NCBI GenBank assembly: GCA_963677165.2
Contig: CAXXSX010000002.1
Coordinates: 1,426,001-1,490,000, forward strand
Length of the DNA: 64,000 bases
Source of the DNA: JAFGXT01 sp963677165
Lineage (GTDB): Bacteria; Verrucomicrobiota; Lentisphaeria; Victivallales; SZUA-371
Reading direction: 5' to 3'
Shown here: one piece after another, positions 26,859 to 37,055 of the stretch
Position numbering within the stretch: position 1 is the first letter of the stretch
Layout: each line of letters starts with the position of its first letter
Made by a program: the position numbers and the translations under genes
Notes under the pieces: model-generated
Database searches by the model: none
The model's input: only the letters and a program-made list of their open reading frames with translations
Told to the model about the DNA's origin: nothing

Positions 26859-27980
26859 TTACACACTCTCTAAAAACGTATCCGGATCTTCCTGATCGTA
26901 AAATTCATTGATCCAAAACAACGTGTATACATCTCCGTTTCCGATGTTGGTAATGCTGTGGGTAAACCAAATCGGAATATCCACGAAACCAGGTTGTTTG
27001 TCTGCATCAATTTCAAAGTTGCAGACCTTGTCGTCCCCGACTCGGCGTAGCTGCAGCCGGGCCTTGCCTTTGATCACCGCAAAGCGTTCAAACTTACGGG
27101 TATGATAATGATTGCCCCTAGTGATGCCGGGATATGTTGTCGAATAAGAAACTTGTCCTCCGGTATGGTCGAGCTTCAGGACTTCGACAAAACAGCCGCG
27201 CTGGTCGGAGTGCAGGATAAGTTCGACCGGATAAAACGTTTCATGGTCGATGTAGCAGACAAAGGTGTTGAACAGATCCTGCTCGAATTGGCTATTGAAC
27301 CGCGGGATAATTTGCCGGTCAAAATAAGTCTCCTTGAAATAGGTCAGTAGGGACAGGATCTCCGAAACCTTGATTTCCGCACAGTGTGGCACCAGATAGG
27401 AACTGCCGTCAATTTCTCCGCGCACCGCGCGGCAGAATTCTCGGCACAAGACATTGATGTAGATCAGACGGATTTCTCCATCGACATGAACCTCTGGCTT
27501 TTCTCCGTGAGTGAGTTTATGACAGAAAGTTGCGACCACAGAATTGTAATTAGGTCTGCCGAAAGGGCCGAATACATTTGGAATGACCATCCCGGTAAAC
27601 GTCGCTCCGCTCCGCCCGGCCCATGCTTCGAACAGCTCCCTGCCTTCACGCTTGGATTTTCCGTAAAGGTTGTCCCGCTTCTCCTGAGTGGAGGACGACA
27701 TGATCACATGGGGAGTTACCTGCTCCGTTTCCATCGCTTCGATCAATTGTCTGACCAGACGGATGTTGGTGTCATAGATCACCTGCATGTTCTCGTGACG
27801 GTTCATGGCGGCAAGGTGGACAATCACATCACAGTTACCGACAAAGCGCCGCAAGCACACATCACTATCGAAAAACGAATCCTCGAAAGGAATGCTTTCA
27901 ATACTATCGTCAAACCTCAAAAAGTTGAACAGATGGCTTCCCATAAAGCCCGCCTGTCCCGTTATTCCCACTCTCATCAT
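26859..27980 (-). CDS. capF: Bifunctional reductase/cupin of UDP-L-FucNAc synthesis (CapF)
   Basis: 373 residues with two domains: an N-terminal SDR (GITGQAGFMGSHLF, VHLAAMNRHENM, GKSKREGRELFEAW, residues ~1-250) and a C-terminal cupin (residues ~260-373; GCFVEVLKLDHTGGQVSY, GITRGNHYHTRKFERFAVI), exactly the CapF/FnlB/WbjC layout. The cupin performs C3 epimerisation and the SDR domain reduces C4 with NADPH. It overlaps capE by 4 bp. The middle stretch with IIPRFNSQFEQDLFNTFVCY is also family-typical. Confidence 0.94.
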   Translation of the reverse strand: MMRVGITGQAGFMGSHLFNFLRFDDSIESIPFEDSFFDSDVCLRRFVGNCDVIVHLAAMNRHENMQVIYDTNIRLVRQLIEAMETEQVTPHVIMSSSTQEKRDNLYGKSKREGRELFEAWAGRSGATFTGMVIPNVFGPFGRPNYNSVVATFCHKLTHGEKPEVHVDGEIRLIYINVLCREFCRAVRGEIDGSSYLVPHCAEIKVSEILSLLTYFKETYFDRQIIPRFNSQFEQDLFNTFVCYIDHETFYPVELILHSDQRGCFVEVLKLDHTGGQVSYSTTYPGITRGNHYHTRKFERFAVIKGKARLQLRRVGDDKVCNFEIDADKQPGFVDIPIWFTHSITNIGNGDVYTLFWINEFYDQEDPDTFLESV

Positions 27981-28996
27981 TTTATGGATGCCTCCATGTC
28001 TTGGCAGATCATATCGATTTTGAGCAGGAGTTTCTTGATACCATCCACATCAAGCCGATTGGTGTTATGTGAATGGTATTCGCAGGCATTTGCCAGTTCC
28101 GGTTTCCCCTCTGAAAAATAGAGGTCATAGTTCAGATCGCGGTCATCCGCCGGAATTCTGAAATAATCACCCATATCTTCCGCTTTAATCATATCCTCCC
28201 GGCTGACCAACGATTCATAGAGTTTCTCTCCGTGCCTAGTCCCAATAATTTTGATTTCATTATCTTTGCGGTACAACTCTTTCAGAGCTGTTGCAAGCAT
28301 TTTTAGAGTACAGGCAGGAGCCTTCTGGACGAAAACGTCGCCTTGTCTACCATGATTGAACGCATATATGACCAGATCCACGGCATCCTTGAGCGTCATC
28401 ATAAAACGGGTCATGTTGGGATCAGTGATGGTCAACGGCTTGCCAGCTTTCAGCTGGTCAATGAACAAGGGAATCACCGACCCTCGGGATGCCATAACAT
28501 TGCCGTAGCGGGTTCCACAGATGACCGTGCCATTCTCCGCAATATTACGTGAGCGTGCAATCATGACTTTTTCCATCATTGCTTTGCTCATGCCCATAGC
28601 GTTGACAGGATATACCGCTTTGTCGGTACTCAGAATCACTACTCTTTTCACCTTATGGCGAATTGCCGCTTCAAGTACGTTTTCCGTGCCGAGAATATTG
28701 GTCTTGACCGCTTCCAGCGGGAAAAATTCGCAGGAAGGAACCTGTTTCAAAGCCGCAGCGTGGAAAACATAGTCAACACCTTCCATTACGTTGTCGACGC
28801 TCTGCGGATCGCGTACGTTTCCGATATAGAATTTCAGTTTCGGATTTGCATATTTTTTCCGCATATCGTCCTGTTTTTTCTCATCCCGGCTGAAGATGCG
28901 GATTTCTCTGATATCGGTATGCAGGAAACCTTCTAGAACCGCATTCCCAAATGATCCAGTTCCACCCGTTATAAGTAAAGTCATTCTTTTAAACAT
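27977..28996 (-). CDS. capE: UDP-GlcNAc 4,6-dehydratase/5-epimerase (CapE)
   Basis: 339 residues. TGGTGSFGNAVL nucleotide motif, HAAALKQVPSCEFFP, and ILSTDKAVYPVNAMGMSKAM, the MGMSK form characteristic of CapE/FnlA/WbjB rather than FlaA1/PseB. First enzyme of the UDP-GlcNAc to UDP-L-FucNAc path (C4 oxidation, C6 dehydration, C5 epimerisation). Together with capF and capG it gives the complete three-enzyme route. Confidence 0.94.
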   Translation of the reverse strand: MFKRMTLLITGGTGSFGNAVLEGFLHTDIREIRIFSRDEKKQDDMRKKYANPKLKFYIGNVRDPQSVDNVMEGVDYVFHAAALKQVPSCEFFPLEAVKTNILGTENVLEAAIRHKVKRVVILSTDKAVYPVNAMGMSKAMMEKVMIARSRNIAENGTVICGTRYGNVMASRGSVIPLFIDQLKAGKPLTITDPNMTRFMMTLKDAVDLVIYAFNHGRQGDVFVQKAPACTLKMLATALKELYRKDNEIKIIGTRHGEKLYESLVSREDMIKAEDMGDYFRIPADDRDLNYDLYFSEGKPELANACEYHSHNTNRLDVDGIKKLLLKIDMICQDMEASIK

Positions 28997-29077
28997 ATTA
29001 TTCCCTGTCTCTGATATGTATAATAATTACTATAGTCATAATATTTCTAATCTGATGGCAAAACTATATTTGATAAT

Positions 29078-30328
29078 TCAGTTAAATAACTGATATATTA
29101 TTTGCATTAACTTTTCCCAACTATATTTAGTTTTGATTTGATTACGATTATTTTTACCTATCAAATATCTTCTCGACTCTGGTAGTTCAATGAATTTTTG
29201 CATGGTCTCTGATAATTTTTCTATTGAAAATTCGCAGATAAATCCATTTTTCTCGTTAACAATAAGCTCGGCGATGGCGGTTTGTATTTTTACGCCATCA
29301 GGCCTATAAGCAATAACTGGTAATTCTGAGGCCATAGCTTCTAAAATAGTCTGACCGAATGCTTCATACCTTGAAGTCATCATAAAGCAATCACCTATGC
29401 AGTAAAGCCTTTGTGGTTCATAGGACGCTCCAGTAAATAATACATAGTTATCTAGTTCCAATTTAGATGACAGTTTTTTTAAAATGGAAAGATTCACGCC
29501 GTTTCCAATAATAACAATTTTAGATTTTTCTTTTATAGATGAAGGTAATAAGGAAAATGCTTTAAGCACATCCGAATAGCCTTTGGTTTCCACTATTCTG
29601 CCGAGACATAAAAAAACATTTTTCCCGGTAACTCCGAATTGATTACGAAATATCTTACGGTCTTGGTGATTATAATAGAATTTATCGATATCTACTCCAG
29701 CAGGAACTTTTATTGGAGTGGAATATTTCGAATTCCCCATAAGAACTTTCAACTGCATTTCCATATTTCTACTAAACACTAAATTATAGTGAACTTTTTT
29801 AATTGCTCTTTTTTGAAGAAAATGTCCCAAAAGCATTGTACTATTTTGGAGGATCAGCATTTTAAGTTTTGTCTTGAAAGGTGTATCTAAACTCTTTTGG
29901 TCATCAAGCCCTTTTATAAAACTGGGAATAAGATAGCACACCTGTTTAAAATTTGCCATACGGGCTGCTAATGCTAGACAATGATTGCGAGCTATTATAA
30001 TAACATTATCGTCAAGTTCTCTTTTTAGTCCTCTAAGTCCGAAATACGAGCAAAATACCAACATTAATGGTTTGAATAAAAAAAGTACCCACGGTAAATT
30101 GATATTTCTGAATCTTCTCACCAGAATAGCATTGTCACAATCAATTTGTGGAAGACGCTTTTTTTTATTTAGGTCTTTATCGGAGACGAAAATAATTGGC
30201 TTACCTCCTTTTTTTTGAACAGCTTTACTCATATAAAAAAAAGAGTTCTCAACTCCTCCAATATAAGGTTTATAATATTCGCCTGAAAAAACAAATGTAG
30301 TTTCATTTATATTGTTTTCTTTGTCCAT
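29078..30328 (-). CDS. Glycosyltransferase family 4 protein
   Basis: 416 residues, GT-B fold. N-terminal GEYYKPYIGGVENSFFYM (acceptor-side glycine loop), C-terminal LCLGRIVETKGYSDVLKAFS (donor domain start) and the EX7E-type EAFGQTILEAMASELPVI. It should add one sugar of the repeat unit on the cytoplasmic face. The start at 30328 overlaps the upstream gene by 22 bp, and the gene is low in GC. Donor and acceptor unknown. Confidence 0.9.
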   Translation of the reverse strand: MDKENNINETTFVFSGEYYKPYIGGVENSFFYMSKAVQKKGGKPIIFVSDKDLNKKKRLPQIDCDNAILVRRFRNINLPWVLFLFKPLMLVFCSYFGLRGLKRELDDNVIIIARNHCLALAARMANFKQVCYLIPSFIKGLDDQKSLDTPFKTKLKMLILQNSTMLLGHFLQKRAIKKVHYNLVFSRNMEMQLKVLMGNSKYSTPIKVPAGVDIDKFYYNHQDRKIFRNQFGVTGKNVFLCLGRIVETKGYSDVLKAFSLLPSSIKEKSKIVIIGNGVNLSILKKLSSKLELDNYVLFTGASYEPQRLYCIGDCFMMTSRYEAFGQTILEAMASELPVIAYRPDGVKIQTAIAELIVNEKNGFICEFSIEKLSETMQKFIELPESRRYLIGKNNRNQIKTKYSWEKLMQIIYQLFN

Positions 30329-31500
30329 ATTATAACCTTAGATATCATTTTTTTTCTAAAGGAGGCTGCATGATTTTCACGTCCAGAAAAATTAGCATGT
30401 TCCATTTTTGTATAACAATCCTCGATAATGTTAGATAATTCATCATTGCCTTTGACATTCTTATAGTAACAGGTAAAAGCATTAAATACCCAAGCATCTG
30501 ATCTTACCATATATTCATTTGGAAGTGCAACGGTTCCGTTCTGCTGTAATACTGGATAAAAATAGCTACCGTTCCAAGAGTTTTGTTGTAACCAAGACAA
30601 CGTTTTTTCTGCAACAGAAGTATATTTGCTCCTCTTCTCTGGAATTAATTTTGATGCTTCAACTAATCCAGCTACAACAGAACATAATCCCCATACATGA
30701 ATCCTGTTTCCAAAAAAAAGGCCGTTTGTATAAGGAATTACATCATATTTTCTGCTAAGATCAACAATATGATCACAACAATCTTCAATTATTTGCAGTT
30801 GAAGTTCATATGGGTGTTGCTGCTCAGCAATGGAATGTATTTCTACCTGTTGCATTTGATGGTAATAGTCGATCTTGTTTAGTTCTTCTGCAGGAATATC
30901 TGTACGTTTTTGAACAGGATAGTACCAGAAACGGCCATTAAGTTTATTTGATTTATACAGATTTTTATCAAGGTATTTAACCATCCCATGATAAATCTCA
31001 TCTAATAACGGCTTTTCTTCATGAAAAGTTTTTAAGTAGGTCCCAAGAGCTCCACAAGCAAATGAAGTGCCGTTATATACCATTATTTCACTTGTTGTAT
31101 ATGGAGAATAAGGTATTGCCCAGCTACCATCAGGTTGTTTTGTAGAAAATTTCTCTATCCATATTGCAGCTTTTTTTGCATATGACTTCACTAGCTTCCG
31201 AGCATCAAATACCCGGGCGTATTCTGATAAAGCCAAAAGCCCTATCAATTCGGGAGATGTTGAATCCCCTTTCTTGTGATAAAGCCCAAAGTTGAAATCG
31301 TAGTTAATGTCAAATCCTCCGTCAGGACGCTGAATTTTTACTAGGATTTTAAATACTTTTTTTGCACGTGCCTTCCATTTTTTGTCTTTGGTTGCTTCAT
31401 ACATTCTGATACAGCCAAGTAAAGATTCATAGACTGTTTGACTGCAGTGTCTTATGTATGGACTTGTGTATAAATATTTATAAATCAGTTTCTTTATCAA
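30307..31500 (-). CDS. Helical-toroid protein of the polysaccharide locus, unknown function
   Basis: 397 residues without a family motif I can name with certainty. Repeated helical pairs with aromatic/glycine loops (IQRPDGGFDINYDF, KQPDGSWAIPYSPYTTSE, GTSFACGALGTYL, HVWGLCSVVAGLVEAS, NGSYFYPVLQ) indicate an (alpha/alpha)6 toroid as in lyases, unsaturated-glycan hydrolases and VpsJ-like polysaccharide proteins. No signal peptide or membrane helix. ATGA overlap with the acyltransferase gene puts it firmly in the operon. It may modify or trim the glycan, or an intermediate, in the cytoplasm. Confidence 0.7.
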   Translation of the reverse strand: MIKKLIYKYLYTSPYIRHCSQTVYESLLGCIRMYEATKDKKWKARAKKVFKILVKIQRPDGGFDINYDFNFGLYHKKGDSTSPELIGLLALSEYARVFDARKLVKSYAKKAAIWIEKFSTKQPDGSWAIPYSPYTTSEIMVYNGTSFACGALGTYLKTFHEEKPLLDEIYHGMVKYLDKNLYKSNKLNGRFWYYPVQKRTDIPAEELNKIDYYHQMQQVEIHSIAEQQHPYELQLQIIEDCCDHIVDLSRKYDVIPYTNGLFFGNRIHVWGLCSVVAGLVEASKLIPEKRSKYTSVAEKTLSWLQQNSWNGSYFYPVLQQNGTVALPNEYMVRSDAWVFNAFTCYYKNVKGNDELSNIIEDCYTKMEHANFSGRENHAASFRKKMISKVIIWTKKTI

Positions 31501-32039
31501 TTTTGCCTTATAACCTTAGCAGGAATGCCTCCCACCTTAACATTATTTCCGGTATCTTTAGTCACAACAGCGTTGGCCGCAACCAGTACTCCCTTTCCAA
31601 CAGAAACTCCGGCTGTAACTGTTGACTTTGCCGCCAGCCAACTCCCTTTGCCGATAATAATCTTGCCTCCTTTTCCCTTGCCAAAGCGATAACTTCCATT
31701 CTCTTTGCTGTGATTATTTGCAACTATGGTTACATAGGGGCCAAGCATCACTTCGTCTTCTAATATTACTCCGTCTTTATGTCCATTGATCCACGAACCA
31801 TAGCCAAGATAAACATTATCGCCAATTTCAACTTTTCTTAAATGCTCCAATTTTACCCTCAGTGATACCTGAAAATTTTTCCCACATCTCTTTAGAAAAG
31901 GCCGGTAAAGAAGCCCTCTAATTTTACAGCCTGATCCATCTTCTGGGAAAAGCTGTCCGAGCAGTTCAATAAACCGAAGAGGAAAAAGTATCAACATAAA
32001 TCCCCAAGCGATGATACCTATAATTATTTTTTTTATCAT
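31497..32039 (-). CDS. Left-handed beta-helix (hexapeptide) acyltransferase
   Basis: 180 residues from the ATG at 32039, six bases beyond the flippase stop; a longer in-frame ORF to 32153 would run deep into the flippase gene. A short N-terminal hydrophobic segment (IIIGIIAWGFMLILFPL) is followed by hexapeptide turns (VEIGDNVYLGYGSWI, VMLGPYVTIVANNH, IIIGKGSWLAAKSTV, GVSVGKGVLVAANAVV) and the end VGGIPAKVIRQ. His in NNHSKENG is probably catalytic. Typical O-acetyl or N-acyl transferase of surface sugars (WbbJ/LacA type). Confidence 0.9.
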   Translation of the reverse strand: MIKKIIIGIIAWGFMLILFPLRFIELLGQLFPEDGSGCKIRGLLYRPFLKRCGKNFQVSLRVKLEHLRKVEIGDNVYLGYGSWINGHKDGVILEDEVMLGPYVTIVANNHSKENGSYRFGKGKGGKIIIGKGSWLAAKSTVTAGVSVGKGVLVAANAVVTKDTGNNVKVGGIPAKVIRQN

Positions 32040-32044
32040 GTTCT

Positions 32045-33475
32045 CTATTTTTTTGATTGAATTATTTCTTTTATCTTTATCTGAAGAAAAAATAACGTAA
32101 AAAAAACCGAAATCAAGAAGATAATTCCTTTTCCTAGAAGGTTTGGCTTCCAAAAGGTGAAGCCATATATAGCTGCAAGTAATAATACCATTGAAATAAA
32201 CTTCATAGGCTTGTAAAAATTAATGTTACATTGTTTACGAATTATTACCGCCAGCAGAATCTGACCAACCAAACAACTAGCGATATGGGCGATAATCACC
32301 CCCATTATTCCCAATGGTTTAATTAATATAATTGAAACTGTCACCTGAATAATAACTACAATAGTATTTGCAATAAAGAATGATTCGTTTTTTTCATTAG
32401 CAACAATTATCATTGAGTGAACATTTCCAAGACAACCGAAGAAATATCTGAATACAAGTAAAAACAAAAATGTGTGTTCATATTTCATTGATTTGCCGAA
32501 TAGTATCAATACCTCATATCCGAACAATACCAGAAATGATGAGATGCAAAAACTAAGAAAACTACAATGTTTAGCAATCTTTTCATATAAATTCTCTTGT
32601 TGTTCTTTGTTTCCTTGGGGTAAAATAGTCGCAAATGAAGACTGAAAAACAGCTGACAACCGGAGAGTTAAAAAAGAGACCAATTTTGCCAACTGTATGG
32701 TAAGAAAATATTTTGCCAGCTCAACTTTTCCTAGGAATGAAAATATTAACAACTGGTCTATATAGTTATAAAAAAAAGTTTGGATTGTTCCTAAGTGAGA
32801 AAATATGGCTTGTTTCCAGTATCCTGCTGGTAAATTCAACTTAAATCTAGTTATTAATTTTCTTCTAATTATATATATACAACCAAGAGAGTTAATTAAC
32901 CACACTCCTCCTATTAGCCAAAGTAAAAAAGAAAAAGAATTTGCGATGAAATAATCAGCAAACAAGAACATATTAATGGTTAGAACTGTACATATTACAA
33001 ATAGTTGTGAGTTATTTAGAAATGCAGAGACGCCATATTCCTGTAAGCCAATCATTGAATATGAAAGCAATTGCCCTAAGCCAAACGACATAATAAAAAA
33101 TAAAATAATATTGATATGTTTACTGTCAATATCTTTTGATAGCAAAGAGGTGATTAACGTCGGAAACATTAAAAGAAGCATACAGAATGCAATTAAAAGT
33201 GTTGCAGAAATAAGACTTGAACTAAAAATAAAACTAAACTTATCACTTCTTCGAGATATTTTCGGTAAAAACGTTGCATAAACATTTTGGCCGCCGAATA
33301 GTAGAAATGTTGTTACAATATTTGAAACTAATATAACAAGAGCATAATTACCTACTGCTTCAAAACAAAACTTACTTAATATCCAGTTTCTATAGTATCC
33401 TAATGGCAGAGATAATAATGAAAGTAACAAATATATTATGACCCCAAATCTTAATTTTGATATTCTGCTATTCAT
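32045..33475 (-). CDS. Oligosaccharide flippase (Wzx-like)
   Basis: About 476 residues with about a dozen hydrophobic helices spread along the whole length and basic cytoplasmic loops, as in Wzx/MATE-type polysaccharide transporters. The start at 33475 lies 7 bp past the preceding stop; an upstream in-frame Met (33544) would overlap that gene by 62 bp. It moves undecaprenyl-linked repeat units across the inner membrane. Position between glycosyltransferase and acyltransferase genes supports the call. Confidence 0.88.
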   Translation of the reverse strand: MNSRISKLRFGVIIYLLLSLLSLPLGYYRNWILSKFCFEAVGNYALVILVSNIVTTFLLFGGQNVYATFLPKISRRSDKFSFIFSSSLISATLLIAFCMLLLMFPTLITSLLSKDIDSKHINIILFFIMSFGLGQLLSYSMIGLQEYGVSAFLNNSQLFVICTVLTINMFLFADYFIANSFSFLLWLIGGVWLINSLGCIYIIRRKLITRFKLNLPAGYWKQAIFSHLGTIQTFFYNYIDQLLIFSFLGKVELAKYFLTIQLAKLVSFLTLRLSAVFQSSFATILPQGNKEQQENLYEKIAKHCSFLSFCISSFLVLFGYEVLILFGKSMKYEHTFLFLLVFRYFFGCLGNVHSMIIVANEKNESFFIANTIVVIIQVTVSIILIKPLGIMGVIIAHIASCLVGQILLAVIIRKQCNINFYKPMKFISMVLLLAAIYGFTFWKPNLLGKGIIFLISVFFTLFFLQIKIKEIIQSKK

Positions 33476-33482
33476 TACGGTA

Positions 33483-34697
33483 TTAGTTTTTCTGCACAAA
33501 TTCTTTGTAAATATCACATATCTTTTGTTCATTTCTTTGAGCATTATGGAATTTACATGTAAATGAATGATTTTCTTTTCCTAATTTTTCTTTCAGAAGC
33601 GCATCTGATGCTAACTTTTCTAATTTTTCTTTTAAAAGTTTAGAATTATGATTTGGGAATACAAATCCATTAACTCCATTTTTAATAAATTCCCTGTAAT
33701 TAGGAAAATCAGTAGCGACTACTGGTTTATAAAAAACTCCAGCTTCATATATGAGCCGAGATTGATGGGCTTTACTTATTGGAATAATGGCAACATCACA
33801 AATATTACACCAATTATTCACCTCCTTTTGAATGCCTATCAATCTAACTTTATCCTTTAAATTATTTTTTTCTATGTAATTGTAGAATTCTTCAATGTAT
33901 TTTAATGATTTATTTTTGATGAATCTTTTTATTCCAACTAAATTCTTAAATTCCTTCCCAAGGTTTCCTAAAACTAAAAGTTTTATATTTAGATTGCTTG
34001 ATTTTCCAATTGCTTCAAGAGCAGTCTGGGCTCCTTTTAGTTCATTAATTCCTCCTGCATATAAAACCAGAAAATCAGTTGTTTTTAAATTGAATTTGCT
34101 CAAGATTTTATCCTTGGAAACACTGGTTTTACTAAATTCTTTGATATTGACTACGTCAGGTAGAACATTTTTTTGTACAGCCTTGCTAAGATTCCACTGT
34201 TCCATATCATATTCAGATATAAAATTGACAATGTCGCTTTTGTTCAAAAAATACTTTATAATATTGTTCTGTAATGAGTTTTTCTTTCCTCGCATTGTCT
34301 CTCTTACAAAAATAGATGATTTTATATTAAGTTTATTAAGTAAAATAATCAATGGACAAAGCACAATGCTGTTGAGTATTACCATGTCTGGTTTGTGTTG
34401 TTGGAAAAATGCCTTCCAGTATCTAAGATGTAAAAGCTGAAAAAATAATTTTACTATAATCCTTAATGTATTTGCACCACCATTGTAATAGCCAAAGGTG
34501 ATAGCGGAATATTTGTGACTTAATATTTGCCCACAGTTAAGCTCTATGGCTAGTTTTTCTGCTTTACTTCCTATTGGCATAGATACAAGTAATTTATCTT
34601 CTGGCTTAAGTATTTTCTTTAATGCTTTTGCCACATCAATACAACTGAGGGTTCCTCCTCCTATTAAGCCGCTATGGTGAATTATCATTAATTTCAT
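33483..34697 (-). CDS. Glycosyltransferase family 4 protein
   Basis: 404 residues, GT-B. N-terminal IIHHSGLIGGGTLSCIDVAK and C-terminal YAGGINELKGAQTALEAIG with the sugar-nucleotide region RLIYEAGVFYKPVVATDFPN. Very AT-rich: I counted 16 G/C in the 60 bases 33961-34020. ATGA overlap with the EpsG-like gene. It adds one sugar to the lipid-linked repeat unit; specificity unknown. Confidence 0.88.
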   Translation of the reverse strand: MKLMIIHHSGLIGGGTLSCIDVAKALKKILKPEDKLLVSMPIGSKAEKLAIELNCGQILSHKYSAITFGYYNGGANTLRIIVKLFFQLLHLRYWKAFFQQHKPDMVILNSIVLCPLIILLNKLNIKSSIFVRETMRGKKNSLQNNIIKYFLNKSDIVNFISEYDMEQWNLSKAVQKNVLPDVVNIKEFSKTSVSKDKILSKFNLKTTDFLVLYAGGINELKGAQTALEAIGKSSNLNIKLLVLGNLGKEFKNLVGIKRFIKNKSLKYIEEFYNYIEKNNLKDKVRLIGIQKEVNNWCNICDVAIIPISKAHQSRLIYEAGVFYKPVVATDFPNYREFIKNGVNGFVFPNHNSKLLKEKLEKLASDALLKEKLGKENHSFTCKFHNAQRNEQKICDIYKEFVQKN

Positions 34698-35776
34698 GGT
34701 AGAACTTCCCAGAAAAATATATAATTATCAATTTTCAATGTAGAGCCAGGAAGAGATTCTATGAATTGTATTAAAGGCAGAAGTAAGCAGAAAAAATATG
34801 CAACTAGTCTTATTTGCGCATTTTTTATTCTTGTTATTATATTGGGAATCAGTAACATATTAAAAGGAGCGTAGTAAAAACCGAGGCGTCCAAATATATG
34901 ATGTCCAAGCGAAAGAATGCTACACAATGCGCATGCAATGCTTAAACAAAACAAATAAAAAAAAAGTTCATCTTCAATATCTAATTTATTCCAGAATATA
35001 TAACACACGGTAGGTATTGCAATGAATGACATTACCAAAAGAGGATTTGTCGGAGCTTGATCCTCTCTGATATCATATAATATAGAGTAACGTTCTGGAA
35101 TCACTAAATTAACCAAAGGCATCAAATATGTTACTAGAAAAGTTAAAATAAATAATGCTGTAATAGAAAAAATAACAATTTTTTTCTGTTTGCGGCATTT
35201 CAGCTTTGATATATAACTAAGAAAGTAAATAGGAATGAAGCATAAAGCTGACTCATGGAACAAGTAGGCGGTATAAACTAAAATAATAAAAAGAATCAGT
35301 TTTCTGTTTTTCATCATTTCAAATGCAAAAATACATATACAAACAGCTGAGATTTGTCGCCATCCGGACATACTTATTGCAAATAGTCCTATAGTAACAT
35401 GCAAATAGAAGCTTAGAAATACATTCTTGGAATATTTATAATAAAGGAAGGAGAATGAGAAGCAGATGAACAATGAAAACAAGGCTATCGCTCCTTGATT
35501 GCCAATGCCAATTCTATCATAAGTTAGAAATATGGCTCTGAAGCCCCATTCTCTTGTATTTATAATTTCATCATATAAGTAAAGTTGATTTCCTAAATTA
35601 TGAAGCAAATAATTGGCCGTATCAGTTCCTACGGATTTGTCCCTTAGTGCCATGACTAAGAACAATGTACTTCCCGCAATCATAACGAAAATAAGACGAT
35701 TTTGTTTTCTACTTAATGGAGTCAGTAATAGATTGCAAAAAAACCAAAATATCAATAATAAGAAATAAATATACAT
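34694..35776 (-). CDS. EpsG/Wzy-like polysaccharide polymerase
   Basis: 360 residues, about ten transmembrane helices. The early loop ALRDKSVGTDTANYLL matches the EpsG-family signature (R..vGtDt.nY), and LFAISMSGWRQISAVCICIF matches the conserved 'R..ia..i..~a' helix. Only EpsG/Wzy-like gene in the locus, so it is the best candidate for the repeat-unit polymerase acting on the periplasmic side after Wzx flipping. ATGA overlap with the next gene. Confidence 0.85.
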   Translation of the reverse strand: MYIYFLLLIFWFFCNLLLTPLSRKQNRLIFVMIAGSTLFLVMALRDKSVGTDTANYLLHNLGNQLYLYDEIINTREWGFRAIFLTYDRIGIGNQGAIALFSLFICFSFSFLYYKYSKNVFLSFYLHVTIGLFAISMSGWRQISAVCICIFAFEMMKNRKLILFIILVYTAYLFHESALCFIPIYFLSYISKLKCRKQKKIVIFSITALFILTFLVTYLMPLVNLVIPERYSILYDIREDQAPTNPLLVMSFIAIPTVCYIFWNKLDIEDELFFYLFCLSIACALCSILSLGHHIFGRLGFYYAPFNMLLIPNIITRIKNAQIRLVAYFFCLLLPLIQFIESLPGSTLKIDNYIFFWEVLP

Positions 35777-35810
35777 TTTTATTGTTTTTTATAAAAATTA
35801 GCAAATTTTT

Positions 35811-37055
35811 TCAGCAAAATATAGTATCATGAAGAAATGTTAATTTCAGCATAAACAGTCTATAGTCAAAAGGAGGTCGTTCTAGGCATTTTTGTTTCAT
35901 TTTTAATATTTCCGTTTTATTTAGCTTAACAATTTCCCTCAGCTTTTCTAATTCATTCTCTGCATTAATAATATATCCGTTTTCTCCATCAATGATATAG
36001 TCTATAATGTTACTTGTTGGTTCTGTTATGACTGGAGTTCCAAGGCTGATTGATTCAGACACTTTAGTAGGAAACCCAGCTTTCGTTACAAGGTTATCAT
36101 CACGGTGAAGCACCGAAAAATCAGATCTAATGATATGCTGTTCTAGTTCTTCTATTGGTACACTTCCATGAAAGACCACATGATTCCTCATCTCATTGAG
36201 CATTGATTCATGTTGCGGAAGAACAATCAGGTAGTCTTTCTTGGTAATACCGTAAATATTGAAAATAAAATCTTTGGTATTTTGAAACAGCTGGTAGAAC
36301 ATCTCAACTGACCTGTCCAAACGATCTTTAAACTTATCAGGAGTTATTTTTGAGGAAATCCCAAACGGAGTTCCTCCATAGATAAAAGTTTTTTTACATT
36401 CCTTTATTTGAGATAATAATAAATGCATTTCTGCGTTTATTTTATCTTTTTTCAGCTTTGTATTAGATACAGGAGGGACTTCAATCACATTGCAATCCTT
36501 AGATTTGTAAAATTTGTATAAATAACGGCTTATTGCAATTACCAGATCAGCTTTGGCTATAACATATCTTTTTTGAAAATTTGTATCTAGATATTTTATT
36601 ATATTATGAACAAATCCTCTGTTTGAAAATTGTATCCAATCGACGCAATCAGCAATAAAGTAAATTCCTTTTGCTCTACAGAATTTTCTGTATTTATTCA
36701 TCAGAATCGAAATAGATGGATTGCCATATGCAAGAAAACCTGCAATGTTATCTATTCCAATTTCATTCATGACTTGCATTGTTTGGGTATATGGTTTGTG
36801 GAAATTTAACCAGCCAGAAAAGCCTTTTGGATAAGGCATCGAATAAGCAGAAAAACCATAGGAATTTTGCTTTTTATCTAGGATATTAGTATTGATTTTA
36901 ATACTTTTGTCAATGCCTATAAATATCGGTTTAAAACCTATTTCTTTAAAAATAAATCCTAAACCTAATACTCGCTTTCCTGCTGCGTTTTTATCAGGGA
37001 ATTCAAAATTGCCCACAATCAGAATAATGTTTTTATTATCGTTCAGTTTTATCAT
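35811..37055 (-). CDS. Glycosyltransferase (GT4-like, divergent)
   Basis: 414 residues. N-terminal VGNFEFPDKNAAGKRVLGLG resembles the nucleotide-sugar GT-B acceptor loop (often LPS N-acetylglucosaminyl-type transferases); the C-terminal part has FYQLFQNTKDFIFNIYGITK and TKAGFPTKVSESISLGTPVI with the phosphate-binding Glu. The start at 37055 overlaps capA-like gene by 20 bp. Role: addition of one sugar, specificity unknown. Confidence 0.82.
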   Translation of the reverse strand: MIKLNDNKNIILIVGNFEFPDKNAAGKRVLGLGFIFKEIGFKPIFIGIDKSIKINTNILDKKQNSYGFSAYSMPYPKGFSGWLNFHKPYTQTMQVMNEIGIDNIAGFLAYGNPSISILMNKYRKFCRAKGIYFIADCVDWIQFSNRGFVHNIIKYLDTNFQKRYVIAKADLVIAISRYLYKFYKSKDCNVIEVPPVSNTKLKKDKINAEMHLLLSQIKECKKTFIYGGTPFGISSKITPDKFKDRLDRSVEMFYQLFQNTKDFIFNIYGITKKDYLIVLPQHESMLNEMRNHVVFHGSVPIEELEQHIIRSDFSVLHRDDNLVTKAGFPTKVSESISLGTPVITEPTSNIIDYIIDGENGYIINAENELEKLREIVKLNKTEILKMKQKCLERPPFDYRLFMLKLTFLHDTIFC